Shown here piece by piece: positions 6,485 through 13,559 of a stretch of DNA of 13,559 bases. The notes under the pieces were generated by a model. The model did no database searches. It saw only the letters and a list, made by a program, of their open reading frames with translations, and was not told the origin of the DNA. Made by a program: the position numbers and the translations under genes. The stretch is from Candidatus Puniceispirillum sp. (GTDB lineage Bacteria > Pseudomonadota > Alphaproteobacteria > Puniceispirillales > Puniceispirillaceae). Position 1 is the stretch's first letter, and every line of letters starts with the position of its first letter. Where the stretch lies: positions 1-13,559 of the forward strand of contig JADHLR010000031.1 of NCBI GenBank assembly GCA_016780525.1, in the 5' to 3' direction.

Positions 6485-6898
6485 ATGGCGCGCGTTACTG
6501 TTGAAGATTGCATCGAAAAAATCCCCAACCGGTTTGATCTGGTTTTGGCGGCGGGGCAGCGTGCGCGTGGTATTTTGAAAGGCGATCTGCCAACAATCGA
6601 TCGCGATAATGATAAAAATCCGGTCATTGCATTGCGGGAAATTGCCGCTGAAACCATTGATCTTGATGTTTTGAATGACGGATTGATTAAAAAGTTGCAG
6701 CGCATTGCGATCCGCGAAGAACAGGAAACCCGCGACGATGCCGCGATCGCTGCCGAGGTTGACCTATCGGAAATGGTTGGTGATTACAACACTGACGAAG
6801 CGCAGGACAGTGGCATGCAAATCGCAACAGCCGACGATATGCAAGAGCCATCAGGCTTTGAAGATGTTGACCTGACTGAGATTCAGAACGAGGATTAA
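6485..6898 (+). CDS. rpoZ: DNA-directed RNA polymerase omega subunit
   Basis: Omega assists folding and assembly of the beta' subunit. The N-terminal half is diagnostic: MARVTVEDCIEKIPNRFDLVLAAGQRAR (1-28), then NPVIALREIAAETI (45-58). The first residues, MARVT, keep the 'MAR' element that with beta' forms ppGpp-binding site 1 in Escherichia coli RNA polymerase. The product is 137 residues against about 90 in E. coli. The extra length is an acidic, probably disordered tail from residue 82 on, with many Asp and Glu and the ending TEIQNED. Long tails are usual in Alphaproteobacteria. ATG 6485 was chosen over GTG 6482 because AGGAG at 6474-6478 fits it well and MARVT is the conserved start. The rsh gene begins 69 bp downstream. 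Confidence 0.96.
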   Translation: MARVTVEDCIEKIPNRFDLVLAAGQRARGILKGDLPTIDRDNDKNPVIALREIAAETIDLDVLNDGLIKKLQRIAIREEQETRDDAAIAAEVDLSEMVGDYNTDEAQDSGMQIATADDMQEPSGFEDVDLTEIQNED

Positions 6899-6904
6899 GT
6901 AATC

Positions 6905-6946
6905 CGCCAGCAGGTTAACACGCATCGTTATATTTGTTGGCTGGCG
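6905..6946 (+). other. Inverted repeat in the rpoZ-rsh spacer
   Basis: CGCCAGC (6905-6911) and GCTGGCG (6940-6946) are perfectly complementary around a 28-nt loop. No T run follows, so it is not an obvious intrinsic terminator. A TATATT at 6929-6934 inside the loop resembles a -10 element but has no good -35. It could be a regulatory structure in the leader of rsh, or chance. Confidence 0.25.
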
Positions 6947-6967
6947 CCCTGATGATCAGCTTGGCAT

Positions 6968-9118
6968 ATGATGATGATTGAAGCAGCGGACGATCTTTAT
7001 CACAAAATAAAAACCTACAACGCAGCTGTTGACGGCGATAAGCTGCGCCGGGCCTTTCTGTTTGGCATGGCGGCGCATGATGGACAGGCGCGTGCCTCGG
7101 GCGAGCCTTATTTTGTGCATCCGATTGCTGTTGCCAACATTCTTGCCGACATGCGGCTTGATCTTGATACCGTCATCACCGCGCTGCTGCATGACACGGT
7201 CGAAGATTGCGAGGTGACGCTGGATACGCTGCAAAACCAGTTTGGCGCCAGTGTTGCGCAACTTGTTGACGGTGTGACAAAACTAAGCCGCATCGGCATG
7301 CAATCCACCCGGAACAGCATGCAGGCTGAAAATTTCCGTAAATTGTTGTTGGCGATGAGCGAGGATGTGCGCGTTCTTCTGGTGAAGCTGGCTGATCGCA
7401 CGCATAACATGCGCACCATCAGCTTTATTGCAAAGGATGAAAAGCGCCAGCGTATTGCCCGCGAAACGCTGGAAATCTATGCACCGCTGGCGGAACGTAT
7501 CGGCGTGACATATCTGCAGCATGATCTGGAAAATGATGCGTTTGCTGTGCTGCATAGCGAGATGAACCAAACCATCAGCAACCGGCTCGAATTTTTGGTG
7601 CAGGAATCCGAAATTGTGATCCCGATGATCAGCGTCGAATTGCAGGATGCTGTCGAGCAGGCGGGTATCGAATGCAGTGTCAGTGGCCGGCTGAAAACCG
7701 CCTATTCCATCTGGCGCAAGATGCAGCGTAAAAAAGTCACCATGGACCAGCTGTCAGATATTATGGCGTTCCGTGTGTTGGTGCCAACGACCGATGATTG
7801 CTATCGCGCGCTTGGCAGCATTCACGCCCATTATCCAACGGTGATGGGGCGCTTTAAAGACTATGTGTCAACGCCAAAGCGCAATGGCTATCAATCGCTT
7901 CATACCGGCGTCATTGGCCCGGAAAATCACAAAATTGAAATCCAGCTGCGGACACCGGAAATGCATGAGGTTGCCGAGAATGGGGTGGCCGCACATTGGG
8001 ATTACAAGAATCCAGACTCATCAAAAAAGATGATCAAGGTCAAATGGATACAAGAACTTGTTGGTATTTTGGATGAAGAAGCCGGCGCGGATGAATTTCT
8101 AGAAAACACGAAGATGGATCTCTATCATGATCAGGTGTTTTGTTTCACCCCGCGTGGTGATCTGATTGCCTTGCCAAAAGGTGCGACCGCTGTTGATTTT
8201 GCCTATGCGGTTCATTCCAAGGTGGGTGAAAAATGTTCAGGTGTCAGGATTAACGGAAAAAACCGGCAGTTGGCGACTGAGTTGGAAAACGGTGATCAAA
8301 TTGAAATTATCACCGCGACCAATGCGCGGCCCCGGCCGGAATGGGAGGGCTTTGTCAAAACCGGCCGCGCGCGTTCGGGTATCCGGCGTTCGGTGCGGGC
8401 CGAACGCATGGTTGAATTCAGTTTGATTGGCAAAACCATTCTGCAAAAAGTATTTCGTGAATATGGCAAGCCGTTTCGCAGCCGTTCGGTGGAAAAGATC
8501 ATTTCGGTTTTCAATCTGCAAAAGCTGGATGATCTGTATGCACATATTGGTGAAGGGCATATCGAACCAGAGCTTATTCTGGAAAAAATACACCCGGATT
8601 TGGCGAGCAGCCGTAAAATTCCGCGGTCTGCGGGCGGGCGCGACAAATATTTTTCGCCGAATGGTGCGCCATTGTTGAAAATTAACGGGGGAGATACCGG
8701 CGTTGCGATCAATATTGCGCGGTGCTGTCACCCGCTTCCCGGCGAATCTATTGTTGGGATTTTCACCACAGGCAAAGGTGTCACCGTGCATCGCAAAGAT
8801 TGTGATAATTTATCCAATTTTAGTGACGCGCCTGAATTATGGATGGATGTGGCGTGGGAGCATGAAGGCCCAAGGCGGGTGCTGGCGCGGTTGAACACCG
8901 TGTTATCAAATGAACCGGGGAGCCTGGCGGCCGTGGCCACAATTATCGGCCAGCAGGGCGGTAATATTTCGAATATTCACCTGACTGATCGAAATGCCGA
9001 CTTTTTCAGTTTTGAACTCGATCTTGAGGTAAAAGATGTCGAGCATATGCACACCATAATGGCGGTGTTGCAGGCGAATAATTTTGTCGAGCGGGTCGAC
9101 CGTGCGCAAAGTGCATAA
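6968..9118 (+). CDS. rsh: Bifunctional (p)ppGpp synthetase/hydrolase (RelA/SpoT homologue, RSH)
   Basis: This 716-residue stringent-response enzyme makes (p)ppGpp from ATP and GTP/GDP and hydrolyses it. Domains in order are the HD hydrolase (about 25-200) with HDGQARASGEPYFVHP and the His75-Asp76 pair in LLHDTVED; the synthetase (about 235-350) with GRLKTAYSIWRKM, DIMAFRV, PKRNGYQSLHT and IEIQLRTPEMHEVAENGVAAHW; a TGS domain (about 391-452); a Cys/His segment CCHPLPGESIVG (586-597) with HRKDC (608-612); and a C-terminal ACT domain (about 638-710). The synthetase carries RFKD (295-298), the basic RxKD form typical of bifunctional enzymes rather than the acidic ExDD of RelA. With the HD motif intact, both activities are likely. 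Three ATG codons in a row (6968, 6971, 6974) lack a strong ribosome binding site, so the exact start is uncertain by two residues. It follows rpoZ, as spoT does in E. coli. Confidence 0.95.
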   Translation: MMMIEAADDLYHKIKTYNAAVDGDKLRRAFLFGMAAHDGQARASGEPYFVHPIAVANILADMRLDLDTVITALLHDTVEDCEVTLDTLQNQFGASVAQLVDGVTKLSRIGMQSTRNSMQAENFRKLLLAMSEDVRVLLVKLADRTHNMRTISFIAKDEKRQRIARETLEIYAPLAERIGVTYLQHDLENDAFAVLHSEMNQTISNRLEFLVQESEIVIPMISVELQDAVEQAGIECSVSGRLKTAYSIWRKMQRKKVTMDQLSDIMAFRVLVPTTDDCYRALGSIHAHYPTVMGRFKDYVSTPKRNGYQSLHTGVIGPENHKIEIQLRTPEMHEVAENGVAAHWDYKNPDSSKKMIKVKWIQELVGILDEEAGADEFLENTKMDLYHDQVFCFTPRGDLIALPKGATAVDFAYAVHSKVGEKCSGVRINGKNRQLATELENGDQIEIITATNARPRPEWEGFVKTGRARSGIRRSVRAERMVEFSLIGKTILQKVFREYGKPFRSRSVEKIISVFNLQKLDDLYAHIGEGHIEPELILEKIHPDLASSRKIPRSAGGRDKYFSPNGAPLLKINGGDTGVAINIARCCHPLPGESIVGIFTTGKGVTVHRKDCDNLSNFSDAPELWMDVAWEHEGPRRVLARLNTVLSNEPGSLAAVATIIGQQGGNISNIHLTDRNADFFSFELDLEVKDVEHMHTIMAVLQANNFVERVDRAQSA

Positions 9119-9167
9119 AATTTGGCTGGTTTCTGCATTCGATGATCGTTTATTGAAAATTGCGCAT

Positions 9168-9173
9168 TATATT
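9168..9173 (+). promoter_or_regulatory. Possible -10 element upstream of the DUF2062 gene
   Basis: TATATT at 9168-9173 matches the -10 consensus at 5 of 6 positions, about 38 bp upstream of ATG 9211, within the 92-bp spacer after rsh. No recognisable -35 lies 16-18 bp further up, so the call is weak. If real, it would start the transcript running from the DUF2062 gene through pdxJ and perhaps as far as recO. Confidence 0.2.
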
Positions 9174-9210
9174 AAGGTCATATCGATAACAGTTTTTTTA
9201 GGGCATTTTG

Positions 9211-9837
9211 ATGTTTCGACGCCGCACGCCGCTCACAAGAATAAACCAAATCCGCTCATTTATCTGGCCTGAGCGTGGATTCCGTCGGCTATTTGCCTAT
9301 TTCTTTCAGCGGGTTGTGCGGATGCCGGGGACATCGGCATCAATTGCAGCCGGAATGGCAAGTGGTGTGGCAGCGTCCTTTACACCGTTTGTCGGGTTAC
9401 ATTTGCTGATCGCAGCATTGCTGGCGATTCTATTTCGGGGAAATGTTCTGGCATCGGCGATTGGCACGTTTTTTGGCAATCCTTGGACATTTTTATTCAT
9501 CTGGGTGTCTGATTACCGGCTTGGCTTATGGCTGTTGCAGCAAAGCGGCTATGGTGAGCAGCTTGTTGTGCTGTCGTTCCAGCAATTAACCGACGTGATG
9601 ACCACGGTGATAAAGTTCTTCACGTTTTCAACCGATGTCGATTGGCGACAGATGACCATGTCGCTGGAGCAGGTGTTTCTCCCGATGGCAATCGGTGGTA
9701 TGGTTTTGGCGGTGGTGGCTTGGGTTATTGCATTTGTGCTGACCTTTTACAGCCTCGAGGTATGGCGGGCGCATCGCGCGAAACGGATGGCACAGGCATC
9801 GCTGGCGGCGAAAAGCCGGAAAAAAAATATGCTCTAA
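9211..9837 (+). CDS. DUF2062 (COG3216) membrane protein of unknown function
   Basis: The 208-residue product belongs to the DUF2062 family of small inner-membrane proteins. The family core is clear: ASIAAGMASGVAASFTPFVGLHLLIAALLAILFRGN (43-78), then IGTFFGNPWTFLFIW (84-98). Hydrophobic segments cover about 42-75, 79-111 and 155-182. The N-terminus (RRR, RINQIR) and C-terminus (RAHRAKRMAQ...KSRKK) are basic, so both ends may face the cytoplasm. A polar segment at 112-150 separates the first two hydrophobic blocks from the third. ATG 9211 is preferred to TTG 9208; AGGG at 9200-9203 supports it. It lies 92 bp after rsh and 41 bp before pdxJ, a position I recall for this family in other Alphaproteobacteria. 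No enzymatic motif is visible and I assign no function. Confidence 0.85.
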   Translation: MFRRRTPLTRINQIRSFIWPERGFRRLFAYFFQRVVRMPGTSASIAAGMASGVAASFTPFVGLHLLIAALLAILFRGNVLASAIGTFFGNPWTFLFIWVSDYRLGLWLLQQSGYGEQLVVLSFQQLTDVMTTVIKFFTFSTDVDWRQMTMSLEQVFLPMAIGGMVLAVVAWVIAFVLTFYSLEVWRAHRAKRMAQASLAAKSRKKNML

Positions 9838-9878
9838 TCGCGCTCTTTCAGACAAAACATGCCGAAAAGACAAAAGAT

Positions 9879-10640
9879 ATGACAGCTTCTCACCCCAGAA
9901 AATTGCGACTTGGTGTTAATATTGATCATGTCGCCACGATCAGAAATGCGCGTGGTGGTGTGCACCCCAGTCCCCTGACAGCGGCATTGCAGGCCGAAGC
10001 CGCCGGTGCTGACGGCATCACCGCGCATCTGCGCGAGGACAGGCGACATATTCAGGATGAGGATATGGCCGCGATCAAAGCCGGCATTTCTGTACCGCTG
10101 AATTTTGAACTGGCGGCGACAAGCGAAATGATTGCCATGGCGTTGTCGGTGCGGCCGAACGCGGCATGTATTGTTCCGGAAAAACGCGAGGAAGTTACAA
10201 CCGAGGGCGGTTTGGCTGTGATTGGTCACGAATCCAGACTTGCCGACCAATTGGCGCCGCTAAAAGAGGCTGGCATTAAATTGTCGCTATTTATTGAGGC
10301 CAATCAGGCGGATATTGATGCGGCAGTGTCGATTGGCGCGGATATTATCGAATTACATACGGGCCGTTATTGCCACGACATTGCCGGACGGGACAGCGAG
10401 CTTGTGCGGTTGCAGAACGCAGCGCGGCATGCGGCGGCGGTTGGCGTCGAATGTCATGCCGGACATGGTCTGGATTATGACACGGTGTCACAGATTGCCG
10501 CCATTCCAACCATTGAAGAATTGAATATCGGTCATTTTCTGATTGGTGAGAGTGTTTTTTGCGGCTTGCCGGAAGCCATCAAAAAAATGCGCAATTTGAT
10601 GGAAACGGCGCGCCGTGAGCTGCAAGCCGAGGCCGTCTGA
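9879..10640 (+). CDS. pdxJ: Pyridoxine 5'-phosphate synthase
   Basis: PdxJ condenses 1-deoxy-D-xylulose 5-phosphate with 3-amino-2-oxopropyl phosphate to form pyridoxine 5'-phosphate, the ring-forming step of the DXP-dependent vitamin B6 route. The 253-residue TIM barrel has RLGVNIDHVATIRNARGG (10-27), DGITAHLREDRRHI (45-58) with His50, LNFELAAT (74-81) with Glu77, VPEKREEVTTEGG (99-111), IELHTGRYC (157-165), AGHGLDYDTV (194-203) with His196, and IGHFLIGESVFCGL (217-230). The frame is open upstream to 9642 inside the DUF2062 gene, but family similarity starts after ATG 9879 and the length then fits. No strong ribosome binding site precedes 9879, so translation may rely on the transcript running through from upstream. 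acpS begins 3 bp after the stop. Confidence 0.94.
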   Translation: MTASHPRKLRLGVNIDHVATIRNARGGVHPSPLTAALQAEAAGADGITAHLREDRRHIQDEDMAAIKAGISVPLNFELAATSEMIAMALSVRPNAACIVPEKREEVTTEGGLAVIGHESRLADQLAPLKEAGIKLSLFIEANQADIDAAVSIGADIIELHTGRYCHDIAGRDSELVRLQNAARHAAAVGVECHAGHGLDYDTVSQIAAIPTIEELNIGHFLIGESVFCGLPEAIKKMRNLMETARRELQAEAV

Positions 10641-10643
10641 TCA

Positions 10644-11054
10644 ATGATTTTGGGGATGGGAACTGATATTGTCGATGCGCGGCGGATTGGCAGAGCGATT
10701 GATCAATTCCCGACTAGATTTATCAACCGTATTTTCACCGAGGCCGAGCGGCACGCCGCCGCCGCCTTGCCGCAGCCACACGCCTATTTTGCCAAAAGAT
10801 TCGCTGCCAAAGAGGCTGTCTATAAGGCCTTGTCAGGCTCTGGCGTGCGCGGTCTTGGATGGCAGCAGGCGGAAACCTTGAACCAGCAAAACGGGGCGCC
10901 GATGTTGCGTTTGACGGGGCAATGCAAAACGGCGCTTGAGGCCATGACCCCGCATGGGTATAAGGCTCATATATCGATTTCTCTTAGTGATGAACCGCCC
11001 TATGCGCTAGCGTTTGTCATTATTTACGCGGCGCCGCTGAAACGGGATAATTGA
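10644..11054 (+). CDS. acpS: Holo-[acyl-carrier-protein] synthase
   Basis: AcpS moves the 4'-phosphopantetheine arm from coenzyme A to a serine of apo-ACP, making it active for fatty acid synthesis. The 136-residue product carries both signature motifs: MGTDIVD (5-11) with the metal-binding Asp8, and KRFAAKEAVYKAL (51-63) with Glu57. The C-terminal HISISLSDEPPYALAFVII (109-127) is the usual last strand region, slightly longer between the SIS and the acidic residue than in the common SISHE form. It starts 3 bp after pdxJ, with GAGG at 10628-10631 inside the pdxJ end, and stops 2 bp before lepB. The pdxJ-acpS pair is widespread in Proteobacteria. Confidence 0.94.
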   Translation: MILGMGTDIVDARRIGRAIDQFPTRFINRIFTEAERHAAAALPQPHAYFAKRFAAKEAVYKALSGSGVRGLGWQQAETLNQQNGAPMLRLTGQCKTALEAMTPHGYKAHISISLSDEPPYALAFVIIYAAPLKRDN

Positions 11055-11056
11055 CA

Positions 11057-11791
11057 ATGCCGAAACGCAAGCCTGAGGGTAAATTTGAGTTTGTAAAAAC
11101 AATTTTGATCGCTGGGGCATTGGCGCTTGGCTTTCGTTCATTGTTGTTTGAACCGTTCAACATTCCCTCGGGGTCGATGATCCCAACCTTGCTGGTCGGG
11201 GATTATTTGTTTGTGTCCAAATATTCTTATGGCTATTCGCGCTATTCCTTTCCCTTTGGCGTGGCGCCGATTGATGGGCGTATTTTTGAGTCCCAGCCAG
11301 AGCGCGGTGATGTGGCTGTATTTCGCCAGCCAAAAAATGAATCAGTCGCCTTCATTAAACGGATTGTTGGATTGCCGGGCGACCGGATACAGGTCACCGA
11401 TGGTGTGTTGCGCATTAATGATGTGCCGGTCAACCGTTCCAAAAAAGGCATTGCCACAGCGACTGACGGCTACAATGTGATCAAATTTGTGGTGTATGAA
11501 GAAACCCTGCCAAATGGTCGGTCTTATGTGATTCAGGAACGATCCGATAATGATATGCTCGATAATACCAGCGTCTTTGAGGTGCCGCCGGGGCATTATT
11601 TCATGATGGGTGATAATCGTGACAATTCGCGTGACAGCCGTGCCGCATCCGTCGGTATGGTGCCGGCGGAAAATCTGATTGGTCGCGCCGAACGGTTGTT
11701 TTTCAGCCATAATGGCAGCGCCAGCTTGTGGCAAATTTGGAAATGGCCATTTGCCATCCGTTATGGCCGTCTTGGTGATGGCATTATGTGA
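11057..11791 (+). CDS. lepB: Signal peptidase I
   Basis: LepB cleaves signal peptides from exported proteins at the outer face of the inner membrane. The 244-residue product has a hydrophobic anchor at about residues 13-31. It then shows the conserved boxes: IPSGSMIPTLLVGD (36-49) with the nucleophile Ser40, GDVAVFRQP (84-92), FIKRIVGLPGDRI (99-111) with the general base Lys101, and FMMGDNRDNSRDSR (182-195). One N-terminal anchor is seen, as in many Alphaproteobacteria, whereas E. coli LepB has two. ATG 11057 is preferred to the in-frame TTG 11051, which overlaps the acpS stop; GGGA at 11044-11047 supports it. The stop (11789-11791) shares one base with the rnc start, so the two are probably translationally coupled. 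Confidence 0.95.
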   Translation: MPKRKPEGKFEFVKTILIAGALALGFRSLLFEPFNIPSGSMIPTLLVGDYLFVSKYSYGYSRYSFPFGVAPIDGRIFESQPERGDVAVFRQPKNESVAFIKRIVGLPGDRIQVTDGVLRINDVPVNRSKKGIATATDGYNVIKFVVYEETLPNGRSYVIQERSDNDMLDNTSVFEVPPGHYFMMGDNRDNSRDSRAASVGMVPAENLIGRAERLFFSHNGSASLWQIWKWPFAIRYGRLGDGIM

Positions 11792-12468
11792 TGACGCAAC
11801 GCCCGCTTGCAGAGTTTGAAGCACATATTGGTTATAAATTTACCGATCCATCATTGCTGCAGCAAGCCCTGACGCATGCCAGTTTTTCCGGGCCAGCGGC
11901 CAGTTACGAGCGGCTGGAATTTCTTGGCGACCGGGTATTGGGACTTTTGCTGGCACAGTATTTTTACCAGAATTGCCCGGATGAGGATGAAGGCGCCTTA
12001 TCATTGCGGTTACACAGCGAGGCGCGCACAGAGACATTGGCAATGGTCGCGCGGCGTCTCGAAATTGCTGATTTTTTGCAAACGCAGCCGGGGATGAGCT
12101 TTGCCGAGAATGACAATGTTCTGGCCGATGTTGTTGAAAGCCTTTTGGCCGCTATTTTTCTGGAATTCGGACTTGAGGCGGCCGGGGCATTTTTGCAGGC
12201 GCATTGGCCGCTTGCCAGCGACACGCCTGCCAGCCGGGAAAAAGACGCAAAATCCCGTTTGCAGGAATGGGCGCTGGCGCAGGGGTTGGGGCTGCCGGTT
12301 TACCGCCTGCTGGCCAAGTCCGGCCCGGATCATGCGCCGGAAATGATCTATGAGGTTGCTGTTGCCGATGCCGGGTCGGAATCAGCCACCGGGAGTAATC
12401 GCAAAATTGCTGAACAAAAGGCGGCCGCAGCCTTGCTGGCACGCTTGCAGGCAGGAGACAGAAAATAA
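11791..12468 (+). CDS. rnc: Ribonuclease III
   Basis: RNase III cuts double-stranded RNA and processes the rRNA precursor. The 225-residue product has an N-terminal RIIID nuclease domain and a C-terminal double-stranded-RNA-binding domain (about 152-220). The signature is YERLEFLGDRVLGLLLA (39-55), with Glu40, Glu43 and Asp47 matching the E. coli catalytic cluster; Glu67 (DEG) and Asp113/Glu116 in DVVESLLAAIF complete it. Tyr39 stands where Asn is usual, and Arg48 where E. coli has Ser; the Arg is common in Alphaproteobacteria. The RNA-binding domain shows SRLQEWA and GSNRKIAEQKAAAALL. ATG 11791 overlaps the lepB stop by one base (TGATG), and the rnc stop overlaps the era start by one base (TAATG). 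The lepB-rnc-era-recO order is a classic conserved arrangement. Confidence 0.95.
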   Translation: MTQRPLAEFEAHIGYKFTDPSLLQQALTHASFSGPAASYERLEFLGDRVLGLLLAQYFYQNCPDEDEGALSLRLHSEARTETLAMVARRLEIADFLQTQPGMSFAENDNVLADVVESLLAAIFLEFGLEAAGAFLQAHWPLASDTPASREKDAKSRLQEWALAQGLGLPVYRLLAKSGPDHAPEMIYEVAVADAGSESATGSNRKIAEQKAAAALLARLQAGDRK

Positions 12469-13391
12469 TGGTGCCTGATGACGCCGATAATAGTGATGTG
12501 ACAAAGGCAGGTTTTGTGGCGCTGATCGGCGCCCCGAATGCTGGCAAATCAACCCTGATGAATGCCATGGTGGGGCAAAAAGTATCGATTGTGACACCAA
12601 AGGTGCAAACCACGCGAAGCCGCGTGCGGGGTATTGCCATGCATGAAAATGTGCAGATCATTTTTGTCGATACGCCGGGTATTTTTAAACCAAAGCGGCG
12701 GCTTGACCGGGCGATGGTGCAGGCAGCCTGGCAAGGTGCTGAAGACGGGGATGTATTGCTGTTGTTGCATGACTGCGCCCGTCGGGTGATTGATGATGAC
12801 ACGGCAAGCATTTTGGCTAATCTGGCCAAATCCGGGCGCAAAGCGTCTCTGGTGCTGAATAAAATCGATCTGGCACCACAGCAACGGCTGCTCGAGCGCG
12901 CCGCAGAATTGTCCGAACAATATGATTTTGAGCGCGTTTTTATGGTCTCGGCTGAAAGCGGTAATGGCGTTGCTGATCTAAAAGCATGGCTGGCAGCACA
13001 GATGCCAAAAAGCCCGTTTTTGTTTGACCCGGACGATCTTTCGGATATGCCGTTGCGCCTATTGGCGGCAGAGACCCTTCGTGAAAAGCTGTTTTTAAAC
13101 CTGCATCAGGAATTGCCGTATCAGCTTACGGTTGAAACAGATGAGTGGACTGAACGCGAAGATGGTAGCGCCGAAGTGCATTTATCGATTTATGTCGCGC
13201 GTGAGGGGCATCGCGGCATCATTTTGGGCAAGGGCGGGCAGACCATGCGGCGGATTGGCACGGCCGCCCGCAAAGAGCTGGAAATGGCGTTAGATCGGCG
13301 GGTGCATCTGTTTTCGCATGTAAAATACCGCAAAGATTGGATGAATGATTCGGCGCGCTATTCTCTGTGGGATCTTGATTACAATGCCTGA
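12468..13391 (+). CDS. era: GTPase Era, 30S subunit maturation factor
   Basis: Era is an essential GTPase that binds the 3' end of 16S rRNA and aids 30S assembly. The 307-residue product has the full GTPase set: P-loop GAPNAGKS (21-28), switch I region with TTRSRVRGI (48-56), DTPG (68-71), NKID (131-134) and SAESG (161-165). The C-terminal KH RNA-binding domain carries REGHRGIILGKGGQTMRRIG (245-264). The N-terminus has about 13 residues of acidic, non-conserved leader before the G domain. AGGAG in GCAGGAGACAG, about 10 bp upstream, supports ATG 12468, which overlaps the rnc stop by one base. recO begins inside the last codons of era, extending the coupled operon. Confidence 0.96.
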   Translation: MVPDDADNSDVTKAGFVALIGAPNAGKSTLMNAMVGQKVSIVTPKVQTTRSRVRGIAMHENVQIIFVDTPGIFKPKRRLDRAMVQAAWQGAEDGDVLLLLHDCARRVIDDDTASILANLAKSGRKASLVLNKIDLAPQQRLLERAAELSEQYDFERVFMVSAESGNGVADLKAWLAAQMPKSPFLFDPDDLSDMPLRLLAAETLREKLFLNLHQELPYQLTVETDEWTEREDGSAEVHLSIYVAREGHRGIILGKGGQTMRRIGTAARKELEMALDRRVHLFSHVKYRKDWMNDSARYSLWDLDYNA

Positions 13392-13559
13392 ATGGCAGGC
13401 GGACGCGATTATATTGTCGGTGCGGCCACATGGCGAGGGCAATGCTGTTGTGTCATTGCTGACGGCCGAATATGGGCGTCATGCCGGTCTGGTGCGCGGC
13501 GGTGCGTCGAAAAAAATCCGTGGCACAATGCAGCCAGGCAACCGTGTACAGGCCAGCTG
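13384..13559 (+). CDS. recO: DNA repair protein RecO, 5' part only
   Basis: The first 58 codons are present before the window ends. The product reads MPEWQADAIILSVRPHGEGN and continues with VVSLLTAEYGRHAGLVRGGASKK and MQPGNRVQAS, a clear match to the N-terminal OB-fold of RecO. RecO works with RecR to load RecA onto SSB-covered single-stranded DNA in gap repair. ATG 13384 overlaps the era stop (13389-13391) by 8 bp in another frame, consistent with translational coupling, and no separate promoter is seen. The zinc-finger and C-terminal parts lie outside the window. Confidence 0.92.
   Translation, partial: MPEWQADAIILSVRPHGEGNAVVSLLTAEYGRHAGLVRGGASKKIRGTMQPGNRVQAS

Noticed and set aside
8237..8791. 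A 184-codon minus-strand open frame opposite rsh
   Set aside because: It mirrors the TGS-to-CC region of a well-supported gene and shows no protein-like motifs.
9642..9878. Upstream extension of pdxJ inside the DUF2062 gene
   Set aside because: The frame is open by chance; PdxJ similarity starts at 9879 and the shorter form has the normal length.
12152..12841. A 229-codon minus-strand open frame opposite rnc and era
   Set aside because: Antisense to clear rnc and era coding sequence, with a low-complexity Pro/Ala/Ser/Arg-rich product and no family features.
1..13559. CRISPR array, insertion sequence, prophage or defence island
   Set aside because: No regularly spaced repeats, transposase, integrase or phage genes were seen. 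Apart from the left 3.3 kb, gene content is a conserved housekeeping block.

Overview
The window looks like chromosomal DNA of an alphaproteobacterium. The right-hand 10 kb follows a gene order I know from that class: dapA, smpB, a NYN-domain gene, folK, rpoZ, a RelA/SpoT homologue (rsh), a DUF2062 membrane protein gene, pdxJ, acpS, lepB, rnc, era, recO. An omega subunit with a long acidic tail, a single long RSH of the bifunctional type and a non-pyrrolysine MttB-family methyltransferase fit the same assignment. A marine lineage (SAR116-like or Rhodospirillales-related) is a guess from the overall style, not something the sequence proves.

Layout. Positions 1-508 (minus) hold cobU, cut by the left edge. 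A 215-bp divergent spacer separates it from an MttB/COG5598 corrinoid-dependent methyltransferase (724-2286, plus). That gene converges, with an 18-bp gap, on a PLP-dependent threonine/serine dehydratase (2305-3324, minus). The dehydratase has a good candidate promoter and a 20-bp-period direct repeat in its leader. From 3565 the housekeeping block begins: dapA and smpB (plus), then the NYN gene (minus) facing smpB across a hairpin that could terminate both, then folK and rpoZ. rsh, the DUF2062 gene, pdxJ, acpS, lepB, rnc, era and recO (cut by the right edge) all run on the plus strand. From pdxJ onward the genes nearly touch or overlap: gaps are 3 and 2 bp, and overlaps are 1, 1 and 8 bp. This suggests one translationally coupled operon.

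How the genes relate. dapA feeds lysine and peptidoglycan synthesis, folK folate, pdxJ vitamin B6 and acpS acyl carrier activation. smpB, rnc and era serve ribosome rescue, RNA processing and 30S maturation. lepB handles protein export and recO DNA repair. rpoZ and rsh are adjacent and functionally linked, since RSH makes and degrades (p)ppGpp and omega helps form one of the RNA polymerase sites that bind it. On the left, a cobamide-assembly enzyme lies beside a methyltransferase whose family needs a corrinoid partner, which is a plausible but unproven link.

I found no tRNA, rRNA, tmRNA, CRISPR array, insertion sequence, phage gene or defence cassette. The largest non-coding gap is 240 bp. 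I see no clearly new system. The points most worth a second look are the orphan MttB homologue beside cobU, the repeat-bearing dehydratase leader, and the minus-strand NYN gene embedded in a translation and RNA-processing neighbourhood.
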